From contig NZ_CAKKLY010000009.1 of assembly GCF_918698095.1 (NCBI RefSeq), forward strand, positions 1-64,000: a stretch of DNA of 64,000 nucleotides. The letters run 5' to 3'. Below are positions 16,119-24,671 of the stretch, one piece after another. Under the pieces are notes generated by a model. It searched no databases. It saw only the letters and a list, made by a program, of their open reading frames with translations, and had not been told where the DNA came from. This DNA comes from Arthrobacter sp. Bi83 (GTDB lineage: Bacteria; Actinomycetota; Actinomycetes; Actinomycetales; Micrococcaceae). Position numbers and translations under genes: made by a program. Within the stretch, counting starts at the first letter, position 1; the number at the start of each line of letters is the position of its first letter.

Positions 16119-17243
16119 ATGGCCCAGACAGGACTCTCCGCAAGCAGACGGTTCCTGCGAGGAAGGATCCGCACGGGGGTGGTCCGGAGCCGCAACTCGC
16201 TGGTCCCTGCCATCCAGATGACGGTCTGCGCCGTGGGTGCCTATGCGTTCGCCGAGTACATCCTGGGGCACACCGGTCCCCTGTTCGCGGCCACGTCGTC
16301 GCTGATTGCCCTCGGGTTCTCCCGGGATCCGCGCCTCCGCCGGGTGGTGGAGGTTGGCCTGGGCTGTACCCTGGGCATCGTCGTCGGCGACCTGCTGCTT
16401 CACTGGCTGGGCGCCGGAATCTGGCAGGCCGCCGTCGTCCTTCTTTTCTCCATCCTGCTGGCCCGCTTCCTGGACAGCGGCACCATCTTCACCACCCAGC
16501 TCGGGCTGCAGTCCCTGCTCGTGGTGCTGCTGCCGGCGCCGGCCGGCGGGCCGTTCACGCGGAGCATCGACGCCGTGGTGGGCGGTGTTTTTGCGCTGCT
16601 GGTCACCATTCTGGTGCCCAAGGACCCGCGCCGTGAGCCCCGGAAGGACGTCCAGAAGCTCCTGCACGAACTCGCGGAGGTGCTGCGCGAGTGCGCGTCG
16701 GCCCTGCTCCACAGCGATTCCACCGAGGCGTGGCATGCGCTGGTGCGCGGCCGCAACTGCCAGCCGCTGGTGGATGCGATGAGGCAGTCGCTGCGGGCGT
16801 CCGGCGAGGTGGCTACCCTGGCGCCGGCCTACCGCAGGCACCGGGACGAGCTGGACCGGCTGGAACAGTCACTGGATTTCATTGACCTCGCGCTGCGCAA
16901 CAGCCGGGTCTTCGCGCGCCGGCTGACCAGCGCCATCAACCACGCGGCGCTCTCCGACGAAGCCGTCGAGAATATTGCCGAGGTCCTGCAGGAGACGGCT
17001 GCGGCCATCGATGAGCTCTCGCTGGGGCTAGCGGAGGTCCACGACGGCGTCCGCCGCACCCATCTGCGCACGGCCCGCGTCGACCTGAGCGACATCGCCG
17101 GGCGGCTGCACCCGAGGATGCTCAAAGTGCAGCGGCTGGAGGGTGAAACCGTGGTGATGCTGTTCCGGCCGCTCATGGTGGACCTGCTCGAGGCCACCGG
17201 CATCGACCCGCGCGAGGCCCGCGACATCCTGCCGCCGCTGTAG
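16119..17243 (+). CDS. FUSC / aromatic acid exporter-like membrane protein
   Basis: A 374-residue protein with an N-terminal block of about six hydrophobic helices (residues 28-168) and a long, mainly helical cytoplasmic C-terminal part (170-374). The arrangement and the helix-start pattern FAATSSLIALGFS...RVVEVGLGCTLGIVVGDLL match the FUSC/ArAE_1 family, some members of which export aromatic acids. It has its own start 60 bases after the hpa terminator. Export of excess aromatic acid would fit the neighbouring pathway, but this is guilt by association. Confidence 0.75.
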   Translation: MAQTGLSASRRFLRGRIRTGVVRSRNSLVPAIQMTVCAVGAYAFAEYILGHTGPLFAATSSLIALGFSRDPRLRRVVEVGLGCTLGIVVGDLLLHWLGAGIWQAAVVLLFSILLARFLDSGTIFTTQLGLQSLLVVLLPAPAGGPFTRSIDAVVGGVFALLVTILVPKDPRREPRKDVQKLLHELAEVLRECASALLHSDSTEAWHALVRGRNCQPLVDAMRQSLRASGEVATLAPAYRRHRDELDRLEQSLDFIDLALRNSRVFARRLTSAINHAALSDEAVENIAEVLQETAAAIDELSLGLAEVHDGVRRTHLRTARVDLSDIAGRLHPRMLKVQRLEGETVVMLFRPLMVDLLEATGIDPREARDILPPL

Positions 17244-17615
17244 GAGGCCGCTGGCTGAGTTCGCCGTGTATCCGAGGACGCCTGACGCGCAGCGCATGAC
17301 GTTGGATCAGTGCCGAACAGTGTCCAAGGGATCGGCAGTTGCAACCACGGGGTGGAAGCCCGGGCGCTGCGGTTCGTGGGTCATGCGGTCATTTTCGCAT
17401 GCGGCCATTTTGCCGGCCCCACTAACGGGCTGGCGTCATCAGCTCAGCAGTTTGGGTGGAGGTGTTTTTCCTCGCTTCGGAAAGCGCTAGATTCCACGCC
17501 AAGCCAAGCGATAGACCAGTTCATTGGCAAATATTTTGTGAGACAGGTGCGGTTACGAGACATTTCGGCCGCTTCCCTCCGGTGACGAGGTCCGCCGGGA
17601 GAGCGCAGCGAGGGC
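17244..17615. other. Intergenic region, no gene seen
   Basis: The 372 bases between the FUSC gene and the convergent TetR gene contain only short, uncoding-like frames. A weak GC-rich inverted repeat near 17580-17605 could terminate either side. Nothing else is supported. Confidence 0.5.
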
Positions 17616-18170
17616 TTAGGACCGGTGGTGGTCCATGAGCAGCTCGGCCATGGCCCTGGCGCGGCCAGCGGCGCGGGAGTCGCCCTCGGCCGCGGCGACG
17701 ATGGCTCCCTTGATCAGGATGTGAATGGACCAGGCGAAATCGTGCGGGTCGTTAAGGCCAGCGGATTCTGCGAGTTCCGCAATCTGTTGCCGCGTCTGGT
17801 CCATGTACCGGATGCTCGCTTTCCCGAGGGGGTGGTCGGGGCCCATTTCCATCATCACGTGCAGGAAGGAGCTAACCTGGGCCGCGCCTTGGCGGAACCA
17901 GTCGTCGAAGACATCGAAGATCGTCAGCATGGCTGCCTCGTCGCTGGTCCCGCGCCGGGCGATTGCGTTCTGGATCGCGGCCGTGCGTTCCAAGTACCAC
18001 TGCTCGAGGAAGGCAAGGACGACATCGTCCTTGGAGCGGAAGTGCCTGTAGAAGGTTGCCTTGGCCACGCCTGACGCACGGATCAGTTCGTCGACTGCGA
18101 CATCGCGGATCCCGCGACGGGCGAACAGTTCGTAGGCGGCGGCAACGATCTTCTCCCGAGGCCTGTCCAT
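17616..18170 (-). CDS. TetR/AcrR-family regulator
   Basis: A 184-residue repressor. The N-terminal HTH (AAYELFARRGIRDVAVDELIRASGVAKATFYRHFRSKDDVV, about 8-50) is textbook TetR. The C-terminal ligand domain is unassigned. I prefer the ATG at 18170 (MDRPREK) over the longer frame because TetR proteins usually start some 10 residues before the first HTH helix. A perfect palindrome, AGACAGA-N4-TCTGTCT, lies 76 bases upstream and is a very good TetR-type operator. No obvious target gene is adjacent besides itself; the FUSC gene is convergent. Confidence 0.88.
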   Translation of the reverse strand: MDRPREKIVAAAYELFARRGIRDVAVDELIRASGVAKATFYRHFRSKDDVVLAFLEQWYLERTAAIQNAIARRGTSDEAAMLTIFDVFDDWFRQGAAQVSSFLHVMMEMGPDHPLGKASIRYMDQTRQQIAELAESAGLNDPHDFAWSIHILIKGAIVAAAEGDSRAAGRARAMAELLMDHHRS

Positions 18171-18215
18171 TGCAGGGCGCCTTGACTGTTCAGCTCTGCT
18201 CTCGGGGGTCTGCAC

Positions 18216-18263
18216 ACATGGATAATACACAATCCCCTTGGGCCGAGACAGACCGTTCTGTCT
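18216..18263 (-). promoter_or_regulatory. TetR operator and promoter
   Basis: Perfect inverted repeat AGACAGA-CCGT-TCTGTCT at 18246-18263. On the minus strand a weak -35 (TGTCTC) overlapping the palindrome is followed 17 bases later by TATTAT, so binding would block polymerase at the TetR promoter. Confidence 0.6.
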
Positions 18264-18404
18264 AGGGCGTCCCGACTGCATCAGTTCGACGACGGGGGCT
18301 GGATTCCGATGGCCCCGTCAGCCCAGCCGTTCGGGCAGCTGACCGTTCCGACACCGATGACTGTCACCATGATCCGGGCTTTTTTGAGGCCGCAACTCGA
18401 GGGC

Positions 18405-19118
18405 TCAGAACTGGTCGGCCAGGGCCCGGTTCACAGCGGGGATATCCAGGGAGGCAGGGTCGAACGGTTCATTTGAACCGGTGATCTCGGTCACCCACGC
18501 GGAATATTCGGCGTGATCGGGATGGGCCGGGTCGGCCAAAGCGTCCATGATCGCCTCGTAGCCGGGTAATCCGCCGGAGTCCTCCAGCGGACCGCGGCGT
18601 TCACCGTCGGTCAGCAGGGCCGGCGGAGCATCTGCTTCGGCCGGCCGGCCGGAGACTAGTTCAAGGGAGAACAGCTGCTCCAGGGTGCAGTCCTCCTCGG
18701 GCCTGTCCTCCGGTTCTTCACACTCCCGGCCCGGGAGCCACTGCAGGGTCTCCGGTACTTGGCCATCGACCGGCCGCAGCGGCGCGAAGGGGTCATTCGG
18801 GGTGAACCGGTGCAGGTGCGCGTCCTCCCAGCCGAAGGCTGCCTGCAGGACCTGGTGCACCTGAGGCAGCGCCAGGGAGCCAGGCATCTCCAGCTGACGC
18901 CAAATGGAAGGCTCGCTGTCGACGAGCTCCACGCGAGCCTCCAGTATCGATTCGGCGCACCGGGTCGCCAGCCTCCAGTTTGTCCATGCAGCCCATTCTT
19001 TCAGGGCCCGCGGCTGCAATCGGAACGGTGGCGGACGCCGGAGCAATCCTTTGCTCTAGCGCACGAAGGGCGGGACGGAGGTGTCGTTGAATGGCTCGAA
19101 CCAGTCCTGTAATTTCAT
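18405..19118 (-). pseudogene. Decayed pRiA4b ORF-3-like gene
   Basis: The frame from 18405 to 19046 matches the plasmid pRiA4b ORF-3 family, often found with IS elements: ARVELVDSEPSIWRQLEMPG, then VHQVLQAAFGWEDAHLHRF, and later LEDSGGLPGYEAIMDALADP. The conserved centre around YEYDFGDxW expected after LEQLFS is missing, indicating an in-frame deletion of about 20 residues. In the same frame upstream there is ATG at 19118 (MKLQDWFEPFND) interrupted by an amber TAG at 19058-19056. The start therefore overlaps the upstream remnant's stop as ATGA. Two lesions make a pseudogene likely. Function of the family is unknown. Confidence 0.6.
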
Positions 19119-19480
19119 GGGGGCGGGCCCAGTTGCATGTTCAACTCGATGTCGCTTTCGAAATCCTCCATGGCGTTCTGGTAGACCATCTCGCTGTCGG
19201 TGTCTTCGAACATGTGTTGTTCGAGAAAGCCCCGCCAGTCGGCTGCAAGATCGAGGTCATACAGGTCCTGAATGACCTCAACCTGATCGAAAAGGCAGCG
19301 GAGTGCCAGTTCCTGGGCGACGCAGGACGGACGAGTCCAGCCGCTGGTCAGCGCCCCCGGTCATGTCCGCGGCTATGACCAGAAACTGCCGGGCGAACCG
19401 GATGTCGTATTTGTCGGCGTGCCTGGATGGGAGTCCGGACAGGACGAAGGTGTTTGCGCGGGGCGGGAGCTGGAGCTGCA
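19115..19480 (-). pseudogene. Frameshifted remnant of an unrecognised gene
   Basis: Two minus-strand frames join into one plausible protein. One reads KYDIRFARQFLVIAADMTG; after a run of five C (plus strand 19354-19358) the other frame continues as CVAQELALRCLFDQVEVIQD and ends MEDFESDIELNMQLGPPP with TGA at 19117-19115. I infer a one-base frameshift in the C run. The stop overlaps the ATG of the next remnant, so the two were once a coupled pair. I do not recognise the family. On the plus strand a separate C-terminal-looking fragment (VLIAWPEQMIEPLLAEV, stop 19550-19552) abuts it, suggesting a deletion junction near 19490. Confidence 0.4.
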
Positions 19481-19576
19481 GCGCCTGCCGAGGTCTTGAT
19501 CGCCTGGCCGGAGCAGATGATCGAGCCGCTGCTGGCCGAGGTGGCGGCCTAAGCGGGTTGTGCACCTGTTCCGTGG

Positions 19577-20146
19577 TCAAAATCCCTGTGGCAGGCAGTT
19601 CTCGAACTTCTTCGGCGGATCGGGAATTCCGTCCGGCCATCGCGTCGCACCATTGCAGTTGTTGGCCAGGATGGCCTTATCCAGGTTCCGGGCGCGGGAA
19701 AGATTGGCGCCGCCCAAATCGGAGCTTGAGAGATCGGCACCGTCGAGATCCGCGTCGGTGAAGTCGGCCCACGAAAGGTCCATAAGGGACAGGTCGGTGT
19801 TCTTGACGTTTGCGCCGGAGAAATCAGCGAAATCAAAGCACCTTTCCACTACTTCCTTGTCCTTGCAGCCGAATCTCAGGCCTTTCAAGCTCAGGCCCTC
19901 AAGGCCAACACCGTGGAAGGGCATCGCGGTGGAACGCTGGATGTAGACGCTTCTGACGAACTGTAGGTCGGCAGCCCTTTGTTGCCGGAGCGCTATGTTG
20001 TTGTCCCACGAAAGCGCAACGGCCGAAAGGACGGCTCCGCTTACCAGGCCGCCGATAATCCCTGCAAAGACATCGTGTAGCAAACTGTCTTCGGCGAGCC
20101 TTTGCCGAAAGCGACGCCACAACGAAAGGCGCTCGGGCTCAGCCAT
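19577..20146 (-). CDS. Membrane-anchored pentapeptide-repeat protein
   Basis: A 189-residue protein with a basic, cytoplasmic N-terminus, one membrane helix (VFAGIIGGLVSGAVLSAVAL, about 26-45) and a C-terminal run of A(D/N)LXX pentapeptide repeats (about 112-155: DFSGA, NVKNT, DLSLM, DLSWA, DFTDA, DLDGA, DLSSS, DLGGA, NLSRA). Such repeats fold as a right-handed quadrilateral beta helix. The role is not known; some soluble members protect gyrase but membrane-anchored ones are uncharacterised. No operon partners. Confidence 0.8.
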   Translation of the reverse strand: MAEPERLSLWRRFRQRLAEDSLLHDVFAGIIGGLVSGAVLSAVALSWDNNIALRQQRAADLQFVRSVYIQRSTAMPFHGVGLEGLSLKGLRFGCKDKEVVERCFDFADFSGANVKNTDLSLMDLSWADFTDADLDGADLSSSDLGGANLSRARNLDKAILANNCNGATRWPDGIPDPPKKFENCLPQGF

Positions 20147-20675
20147 GGCCTGGCCTACTTAGGCGCTGGACTGCAGCAGGAAAACCAAGCCCTGGAGGTC
20201 TCCAGCGGCTAGTGTGATCAGTCATCATCGACCGCCTCTCACCGTATCCCCAGCGGTAGGTTTATGCTCCCACTGGCGGCCGAAGAGGTCGAGATTCGAC
20301 GTCAGAAAATCCGCGAATTTCGGCCAATAGGGGCTTTATCAACCTCTAGAGGGTGACAGAATCTTCATTATCGGCTTTTGAATGGGTCTTCGCGACATGA
20401 CCGAAGACTGGACGCTTCCGCTCCCTCGTCACCGCAGGCCTCATGGCGGTCCTCACCATGACCTCGGTGTTTGCAGGGTGGAACCGGGAAGTCAGGGCCT
20501 CAACCTGCCGACTAACACTGGCTAGTTACCAGACGGGTGTGATCCGGCTTGCACTACATGTCCATGACTTCCGGGCAGTTCCGCGGCGCGAAGGGCACTG
20601 CGATTCTCCACCGACGGCATCCCCTCGGTTAACCGGGTGTATCTGTGGGAGCAACACAACCGTGCCGTCGGGATT
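20147..20675. other. Intergenic region with a signal-peptide-like relic
   Basis: No intact gene. Around 20397-20480 the plus strand encodes PKTGRFRSLVTAGLMAVL followed by TMTSVFAG, which looks like a Sec signal peptide, but its apparent ATG is one base out of frame and the downstream frame is not protein-like. This is best seen as a decayed 5' end. Confidence 0.35.
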
Positions 20676-21575
20676 CTAGGGCTGCCAATGGTTGTTCTCG
20701 GGCAGCTCGGATAGGTTGATCAGCTCTAGAAACGCATGCGTCGCGGGGCTGGGATTGAATCTGCTCCAAGCTACATATTCGGATCGTGACGGCCCGTCGG
20801 TGATCGGGATGCTGACTAGGGCCGGATGGCGCGGCACATATCCTGCAGGTAGGAGCGCCACGGCCAGGTTGTGGCGGATGAGATCCACGGTGAGATCCGT
20901 AGCCATTGATTCGAAGGCTACTTCTCGGTGGATATTCGCAGCAGCGAAGGCCTGATCACTCTCGTCGCGTGCCGGAGTTCCGCCCGGAAAATCCGCAAAT
21001 GTCTCCTGGGCCAGATCACATAGTCTTATTTCGCGAGAGTTTGCTAGACGATGTTCTTGGCTGGTCACAGCGACCAGCGGATCAGAACCCAAATGCCGCC
21101 ACGACACTCCCTTTGGTTTACGGTTTTCCGGCAAACCGAGGAAGCCCACGTCAAGATCTCCCCGCGCGATAGAAGTTTCCAGTTCGTCGCTGCCGCCGGC
21201 CTGCAACATGATGTGGATTTGTGGATGAGCTTCTCTGAATTCTCGCAACGAGGCTGAAACGCTGATTGCGGTCACTGTTGGAATGACACCTACGCGCAGG
21301 CGTCCAGTGATGTGACCTGCCGCCGCTGCCGCGTCAACGGCGGCACGTTCTGCAGCATTGAGCGCGGTGCGGGCTGCTGCGAGGAAAGCCGTACCTGCTG
21401 CTGTCAGTTCAACGCGTCTGCTTGTCCGATCGAACAGCTTGACGCCCAATTCATCCTCCAAACGCTTGATCTGGTGACTCAATGCTGACTGCACCACGAA
21501 ACAGCGCGCGGCCGCGCGAGTAAAGTTCCCTTCTTCTGCCACGGCCACGACATAGCGGAACTGTTGTAACTCCAT
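20676..21575 (-). CDS. LysR-family regulator
   Basis: A 299-residue LysR-type regulator, HTH at residues 2-60 (MELQQFRYVVAVAEEGNFTRAAARCFVVQSALSHQIKRLEDELG) and a periplasmic-binding-fold effector domain from about 88. Start placed at 21575 rather than 21590 because family members begin directly with MELxQLRYF. It is divergent from the Dabb/cyclase/permease/monooxygenase genes, the classic position for an activator of that operon. The 170-base spacer (21576-21744) must hold both promoters. The effector is unknown. Confidence 0.9.
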   Translation of the reverse strand: MELQQFRYVVAVAEEGNFTRAAARCFVVQSALSHQIKRLEDELGVKLFDRTSRRVELTAAGTAFLAAARTALNAAERAAVDAAAAAGHITGRLRVGVIPTVTAISVSASLREFREAHPQIHIMLQAGGSDELETSIARGDLDVGFLGLPENRKPKGVSWRHLGSDPLVAVTSQEHRLANSREIRLCDLAQETFADFPGGTPARDESDQAFAAANIHREVAFESMATDLTVDLIRHNLAVALLPAGYVPRHPALVSIPITDGPSRSEYVAWSRFNPSPATHAFLELINLSELPENNHWQP

Positions 21576-21744
21576 CCATCCATGATCCATATCGATTGGT
21601 GTGATGACAAGTATGTGTTGGACTCATAGAGGTGGGCACCGGCAAGATGGCATTACACACGAAAAAGACCACGAGTGCACACAGCGTCCAAGCGATGCGG
21701 ACGCAATAGCCCGTGGTCCTCTTAGATCGAGAAGGAGATCAGTT

Positions 21745-22044
21745 TTGATCAGGCACGTATTCATGTGGCAGGCGGCAGAAACGGCTGAAAACTCGGCCAT
21801 CCTTGACCTTCTGACCCAGCTTTCAGACAAGCTGACCGTCATCCGTAGCTGGGAACCTGGCGGCCATGTCGGCGAACCCAACGAGAACGGTGAGCCGTGG
21901 GACGGTGTCCTGATCACGGACTTCGATTCCTGGGCTGACCTTGAGTCCTACTCGTCCGACCCGTTCCACGAAGAGATCGTACAGCAGTTGCTGCCGATGG
22001 TGCGCAGCCGTGCGGTCGTCGACTTCATCCGGGAGGGAGAGTAA
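21745..22044 (+). CDS. Dabb (stress-responsive alpha-beta barrel) domain protein
   Basis: A 99-residue protein with the dimeric ferredoxin-like Dabb fold: opening IRHVFMWQAAETAEN and closing FHEEIVQQLLPMV are the usual family edges. The start is TTG at 21745, seven bases after AAGGAGA; the longer open frame upstream is not protein-like. Dabb proteins are sometimes enzymes acting on small aromatic or polyketide intermediates, sometimes of unknown role. It is two bases from the cyclase-family gene, so the two products probably act in one step or on successive steps. Confidence 0.8.
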   Translation: MIRHVFMWQAAETAENSAILDLLTQLSDKLTVIRSWEPGGHVGEPNENGEPWDGVLITDFDSWADLESYSSDPFHEEIVQQLLPMVRSRAVVDFIREGE

Positions 22045-22046
22045 TC

Positions 22047-22985
22047 GTGACTGCGAATATTTCAGAAGCCAGGGCGGGCATCAAGGTCGCGATGAGCCCC
22101 TACGGTGCTGACGACGAGCTCGGAGCGCTGAACACTCTTGCTTTGGCCGCCCAGGCCAACGCCTTGGGCCGTGCAGACACCTCAAAGGTCTATGACCTGA
22201 GTGTGGACTACTTTGTGGGCATGCCAAGTTTCCAAGCGGCAGGCGACCCGTCGTACCAGATTTTCATGAGCCACACGCCGGATGGAACCGTCGTCGATAA
22301 CCTAAACGGCGCAGGGGACCACGTTAATCAGCACGTCTGCTACTCGGGCGATGTCGTTTTCCTGTATACCCACACTGGCACCCACATCGATGCCCTGAAC
22401 CATTTCGGCGTTGACGGTGCCATCTACAACGGCTTCACAGCCAAGGAACATCTTGGCAGCCGTAACTGGACCAAGGGTGGCGTGGACACGATTCCGCCAA
22501 TCATCGCCCGCACCGTACTGCTGGACATCGCCAAGCTCAAGGGCGTGCAGTGCCTTGAGGACTCCTACGCCATCACGGTTGAAGACATCGAAGACGAACT
22601 GCAGCGCACCGGCTTGACTATCGGGCAGGGCGACGTCGTGTTTGTGCGTACAGGACGGATGGCTTTCTGGCCCGACGGCAGCAAAGCACTCGGCAACCCT
22701 CCCGGCCTCAGCCTGGATGCATCCCGTTGGCTCACTGCACAGGGAATCAGCGTCATCGGCGCGGACCAGGAATGCGTGGAGGTTGGTCCCAGCCACCATG
22801 AAGACAACTGGCTTCCCGGGCATTGCCACTTCCTGGCAGAGGCCGGCGTACCGATGATTGAGTTGCTGAACCTCGAAGAGCTCTCGGCAGACGACGTCAA
22901 CGAGTTCTGCGTCATTGCGGCGCCAATTCGCCTCAAGGGAGCAACGGGTGCGCCAATCCGCCCCATGGCTCTGAAGCTGAACTAA
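22047..22985 (+). CDS. Cyclase-family metal-dependent hydrolase (kynurenine formamidase / isatin hydrolase-like)
   Basis: A 312-residue member of the cyclase superfamily. The signature HTGTHIDALNH (HxGTHxDxxxH) supplies the Mn/Zn ligands; a further conserved DQECVEVGPSHH stretch near residue 230-245 also fits. Characterised relatives hydrolyse amide bonds, including N-formylkynurenine and the lactam ring of isatin. Start is GTG at 22047, two bases after the Dabb stop. Because a RutA-like ring-opening monooxygenase lies downstream, hydrolysis of a cyclic amide or of an N-acyl ring-opening product is a reasonable inference. Confidence 0.82.
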   Translation: MTANISEARAGIKVAMSPYGADDELGALNTLALAAQANALGRADTSKVYDLSVDYFVGMPSFQAAGDPSYQIFMSHTPDGTVVDNLNGAGDHVNQHVCYSGDVVFLYTHTGTHIDALNHFGVDGAIYNGFTAKEHLGSRNWTKGGVDTIPPIIARTVLLDIAKLKGVQCLEDSYAITVEDIEDELQRTGLTIGQGDVVFVRTGRMAFWPDGSKALGNPPGLSLDASRWLTAQGISVIGADQECVEVGPSHHEDNWLPGHCHFLAEAGVPMIELLNLEELSADDVNEFCVIAAPIRLKGATGAPIRPMALKLN

Positions 22986-23147
22986 TTCGCCAACGCGGAA
23001 AGCAGTTCACCCGTTCAGGTCTTGCTTGACGTGAACGACAATCGAAATAACCACGGGAGCCCAACGGTGAACAGCAGACCGGACCCAGTGTCCAGTTTTG
23101 CTCAAGAGACCACGGGCTCTTAGTTCCAAGTTTCAAAGGAGAAACTC

Positions 23148-24539
23148 ATGGATCTCAAGGGCACAAACAACACGGTCGAGGTTACAGACGCCTTGTACCG
23201 TACTGGTTCCGACGAGGACCAGATGGGCAAATGGTCACTGCTGATGGCGTTCTACGGCATCGCCAGCGCCATGTTCATGCTCTACATCGGCGCAGCCATG
23301 GCGGTCGCATACGGCACGGTCAACGCGATCATCGGCATCGTGCTAACCATTATCACTTACAGCCTGATCAATCGTGTGTTGGCGAAGCATTCGATCAACA
23401 ACCGCACCACTGTCGCGCGGTTCTCCCGGACCATTCTGGGGAAGGCCGGCACGATTATCGCCAGTGTGATCTTGGCATTGACGGCCATCTACTACGCCGT
23501 GTTCGAGGGCGCAATCGTGGTGTACGCCTTCCAAGCGGCCTTTGGCGGCGAACATTGGATCTGGAGCCTCGTGGTCGTGGCTTACTCCACGCCCCTCATT
23601 CTGGGCGGAGTCCGACGTTTCCTGGACAAACTCAATGGTTGGCTGCTGCCGCTGTACCTGCTGGGATTGGTCGTCATGGTGGTATGGGCCGGGGTGAAGT
23701 TCGGGTTCACCGATGCCTGGCTGACCCAAACTCCCGGAGAGCTTCCCCTCGCGGCCGGCGGCCCTGGATGGCTTGCCACCTTCGCAGCATACTTGGGCGT
23801 GTGGGTGCTGCTGATGTACACCATGGATTACGCGGCGCTCGGCAAGCGGCAGGACACACGGTTCCACACCAAATACACCTTCACTTGGCCGTTCTGGACA
23901 CTCACCTACGGCGTGAACGCCCTGGTAGGCATCTTCCTGACCTTCACGATTCCCGGCCTGCAAGTTTCGGAATCAGGCCTATCCGGCGGGCTGGTGGCTT
24001 TGATGGGGCCGATCGGCCTTGTCCTTGTCCTCGTCTTCCAAACCCGAATTAATACCGCCAACTATTTCATCGGCGCAGCCAACCTGCAGGAATTCGGGGA
24101 ACGGCTGTTCCGAGTAAAGCTTCCAGCAGCGTTCTGGGTGATTGTCTCCTCGGTGATCATCTACCTGCTGATGCTGCTGCCGGTCATCCAATACCTTCTG
24201 CTCGCCTTGGCATGGCAGGGAGTACTGGTCAGCGGATGGGTTTCCATCGCCCTCACGCACATCCTCCTAAACCGGACACGGAAGGAAGAACACGGTCTGC
24301 TCGGAGACGAACACTACAAGCAGGTCCACTACCCGGGACTGATCGCCTGGGTCGCAGCGACCGTGGTTGGCATCTTCCTCACAAGCGCGTTCCCTTGGGG
24401 TGCAACGTGGGGCCCAATCGCAACAGTCGTTGTAGCCAGCGGCCTATATGCCGGGCTGAGGGGTGCTTTTAGGCAGCACAGTGCCCTGCACCTGGAGACC
24501 AAAGCCGGCACAACACGGGCCTTTACGGAGGCGGGGTAA
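23148..24539 (+). CDS. NCS1-type nucleobase/heterocycle permease
   Basis: A 463-residue membrane protein with about twelve hydrophobic helices. It fits the purine-cytosine permease (NCS1) family: cytosolic start with DQMGKWSLLMAFYGIASAMF, a central WVLLMYTMDYAALG helix and polar residues in helices 1, 3 and 6. Known members import cytosine, purines, allantoin, hydantoins, thiamine and nicotinamide-like compounds. AAAGGAGAAA precedes the ATG. A possible weak promoter (TTGACG 23026, TAACCA 23048) suggests it may also have separate expression. The likely cargo is the N-heterocycle degraded by this cluster. Confidence 0.78.
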   Translation: MDLKGTNNTVEVTDALYRTGSDEDQMGKWSLLMAFYGIASAMFMLYIGAAMAVAYGTVNAIIGIVLTIITYSLINRVLAKHSINNRTTVARFSRTILGKAGTIIASVILALTAIYYAVFEGAIVVYAFQAAFGGEHWIWSLVVVAYSTPLILGGVRRFLDKLNGWLLPLYLLGLVVMVVWAGVKFGFTDAWLTQTPGELPLAAGGPGWLATFAAYLGVWVLLMYTMDYAALGKRQDTRFHTKYTFTWPFWTLTYGVNALVGIFLTFTIPGLQVSESGLSGGLVALMGPIGLVLVLVFQTRINTANYFIGAANLQEFGERLFRVKLPAAFWVIVSSVIIYLLMLLPVIQYLLLALAWQGVLVSGWVSIALTHILLNRTRKEEHGLLGDEHYKQVHYPGLIAWVAATVVGIFLTSAFPWGATWGPIATVVVASGLYAGLRGAFRQHSALHLETKAGTTRAFTEAG

Positions 24540-24671
24540 CCTGCGACTGAACAACAGCAGCGACCGCACCTGACCTCGGCCAGGACCCCGCCCAACCGGA
24601 CCAAGGGCAGACGGCAACCAGGATCGCAGCGACCGTACGTAATTCACAACAATGAAATTGGAGAAGTAGCA

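Noticed and set aside
20678..21172. Plus-strand ORFs within the LysR gene
   Set aside because: Shadows; the minus-strand LysR has full HTH and effector domains.
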